Of a DNA stretch of 8,392 bases, positions 7,640-8,392 are shown piece after piece. The notes beneath the pieces were generated by a model that saw only the letters and a program-made list of their open reading frames with translations, made no database searches and was not told where the DNA came from. How positions within the stretch are numbered: the stretch's first letter is position 1; each line of letters opens with the position of its first letter. Made by a program: the position numbers and the translations under genes. This DNA is from Bacteroidota bacterium (GTDB taxonomy: Bacteria > Bacteroidota > Bacteroidia > M30B66), in assembly GCA_020438185.1 (NCBI GenBank), contig JAGQVC010000053.1, positions 1 to 8,392 on the forward strand, given 5' to 3'.

Positions 7640-8167
7640 ATGGGAAAGGTTATTTTAAATATCGCTTGTTCACTTGATGGCTTTATTGCTGGTGAAAATG
7701 ATAATATTGATTTTTTAAACTCGGTTGCAAAGGAGGGCGAAGATTATGGTTATTCCGAATTTTACAGTGGTGTGGGAACAGTTATACTGGGACGCAAAAC
7801 TTTTGAGAAAGTGCTTACACTTACTGGCGGTGTAAATCCACATAGTGAGAAGGCTGTTTGGGTTTTAAGTCGAACTTCTGCCAGCCCAGTTGCTGAAGTT
7901 AATTATTATAACGGAGACGTTTCGGGACTTATTAAAGAAATCATAAGAGGCTCTGATAAAGATGTTTATTGTGACGGAGGGGCTGAAGTTGTTTTATTGC
8001 TGATGAATTTGAACCTTATAGATGAAATGATAATTTCTATAATTCCGACTATTCTTGGAAAAGGAACAAAGTTGTTTAAAGATGGAATTTCTCCAGTTAA
8101 TCTCAAACTGAATAAATCTGAGAGCTTTTCCACGGGACTAGTTCAATTGAGGTATTCTTTGATATGA
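7640..8167 (+). CDS. Dihydrofolate-reductase-like (RibD C-terminal domain) family protein
   Basis: The protein has 175 residues from the ATG at 7640, one base after the stop of the YjbR-family gene. An in-frame ATG at 7604 would overlap that gene and add twelve residues not typical of the family, so it was not used. Family motifs are SLDGFIA (11-17), GRKTFE (51-56), a VWVLSR strand, DVYCDGGAEVV (108-118) and LIDEMIISIIPTILGKGTKLF (126-146 with short flanks). These match the RibD-C/YyaP-YwjB group, NAD(P)H-binding reductases with the dihydrofolate-reductase fold. It lacks the RibD deaminase domain and is not a canonical FolA, so neither riboflavin synthesis nor folate reduction should be assigned. 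Cytoplasmic, likely co-transcribed with its neighbours. Confidence 0.94.
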   Translation: MGKVILNIACSLDGFIAGENDNIDFLNSVAKEGEDYGYSEFYSGVGTVILGRKTFEKVLTLTGGVNPHSEKAVWVLSRTSASPVAEVNYYNGDVSGLIKEIIRGSDKDVYCDGGAEVVLLLMNLNLIDEMIISIIPTILGKGTKLFKDGISPVNLKLNKSESFSTGLVQLRYSLI

Positions 8168-8205
8168 ATTATTCTATTCATTTTCAACCTAAAACGTATT
8201 TATAA
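8164..8205 (+). other. Possible 13-codon coupling mini-ORF ahead of the VOC gene
   Basis: ATG at 8164 overlaps the TGA of the reductase gene (ATGA). It encodes MNYSIHFQPKTYL and stops with TAA at 8203-8205, directly abutting the ATG at 8206 of the next gene in the same frame. The arrangement could hand ribosomes from one gene to the next. It may equally be chance in a 38-base gap, since an in-frame ATG and stop are common in AT-rich DNA. Confidence 0.2.
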
Positions 8206-8392
8206 ATGCAAAATCAAATCATTCCTTGTCTGTGGTTTTCGGCTAATTCAAATGAAGTTGCTGAGTATTACACCGGTGTTTTTAATGACTGTTTTATTGA
8301 ATCCTCTAACCCTGTTGTAACAATGCTTCAAATAATGGGTTCGAGAATGATGTTCCTCAACGGAGGAGACAATTTTAAAGTGAATCCGGCAA
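8206..8392 (+). CDS. PhnB-like VOC superfamily protein, C-terminus cut by window edge
   Basis: The frame from ATG 8206 is open for 62 codons to the right edge; an in-frame TAA immediately upstream fixes this as the first possible start near here. IIPCLWFSANSNEVAEYY (5-22) and MMFLNGGDNFKVNPA (48-62) match the PhnB/3-demethylubiquinone-methyltransferase-like group of the vicinal oxygen chelate superfamily. Despite that historical name, most members are not methyltransferases; they are usually dimeric proteins of uncertain, sometimes antibiotic- or metabolite-binding, function. The link between the first helix and the LNGG strand is of the short type, without the Gly/Pro-rich loop of longer members. 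It lies 38 bases after the reductase gene in the same orientation, so is probably the fourth gene of the unit. Confidence 0.88.
   Translation, partial: MQNQIIPCLWFSANSNEVAEYYTGVFNDCFIESSNPVVTMLQIMGSRMMFLNGGDNFKVNPA

Overview
The window looks like a chromosomal segment of an AT-rich member of the Bacteroidota. The evidence is a type IX secretion (T9SS) C-terminal sorting domain on a giant secreted protein, the absence of clear Shine-Dalgarno sequences ahead of the starts, and a protein style typical of the phylum (VCBS/FG-GAP and Ig-like repeat arrays, secreted TPR proteins). The genus cannot be told from the sequence. No RNA gene, CRISPR array, insertion sequence or other mobile element was seen.

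Left part, minus strand (1-5666). A 1563-residue secreted surface protein is followed, with a one-base stop/start overlap (TAATG), by a TPR protein that runs off the left edge. The giant has, in order: a signal peptide, fourteen VCBS/FG-GAP-type repeats with calcium-binding DxDxDG loops, a lamin-tail-like domain, six Ig-like repeats of about 89 residues plus a degenerate seventh, and a T9SS sorting domain. The TPR protein also has a signal peptide. Its repeats have a strict 40-residue period, and its C-terminus is outside the window.

Middle (5667-5908). A 242-base divergent intergenic region should hold the promoters of both transcription units. No convincing Bacteroidota -33/-7 promoter pair is visible in it.

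Right part, plus strand (5909-8392). Four tightly packed genes look like one operon: an exported S41-family peptidase, an MmcQ/YjbR-family protein (TAATG overlap with the peptidase), a RibD-C/dihydrofolate-reductase-like reductase (one-base gap), and a PhnB-like VOC protein cut by the right edge. The last three are small proteins without signal peptides, probably housekeeping or accessory; nothing ties them biochemically to the peptidase.

No established defence, mobile or biosynthetic system is recognised here. The least ordinary element is the minus-strand pair: a T9SS-exported protein that may form two seven-bladed propellers, translationally coupled to an exported TPR protein.
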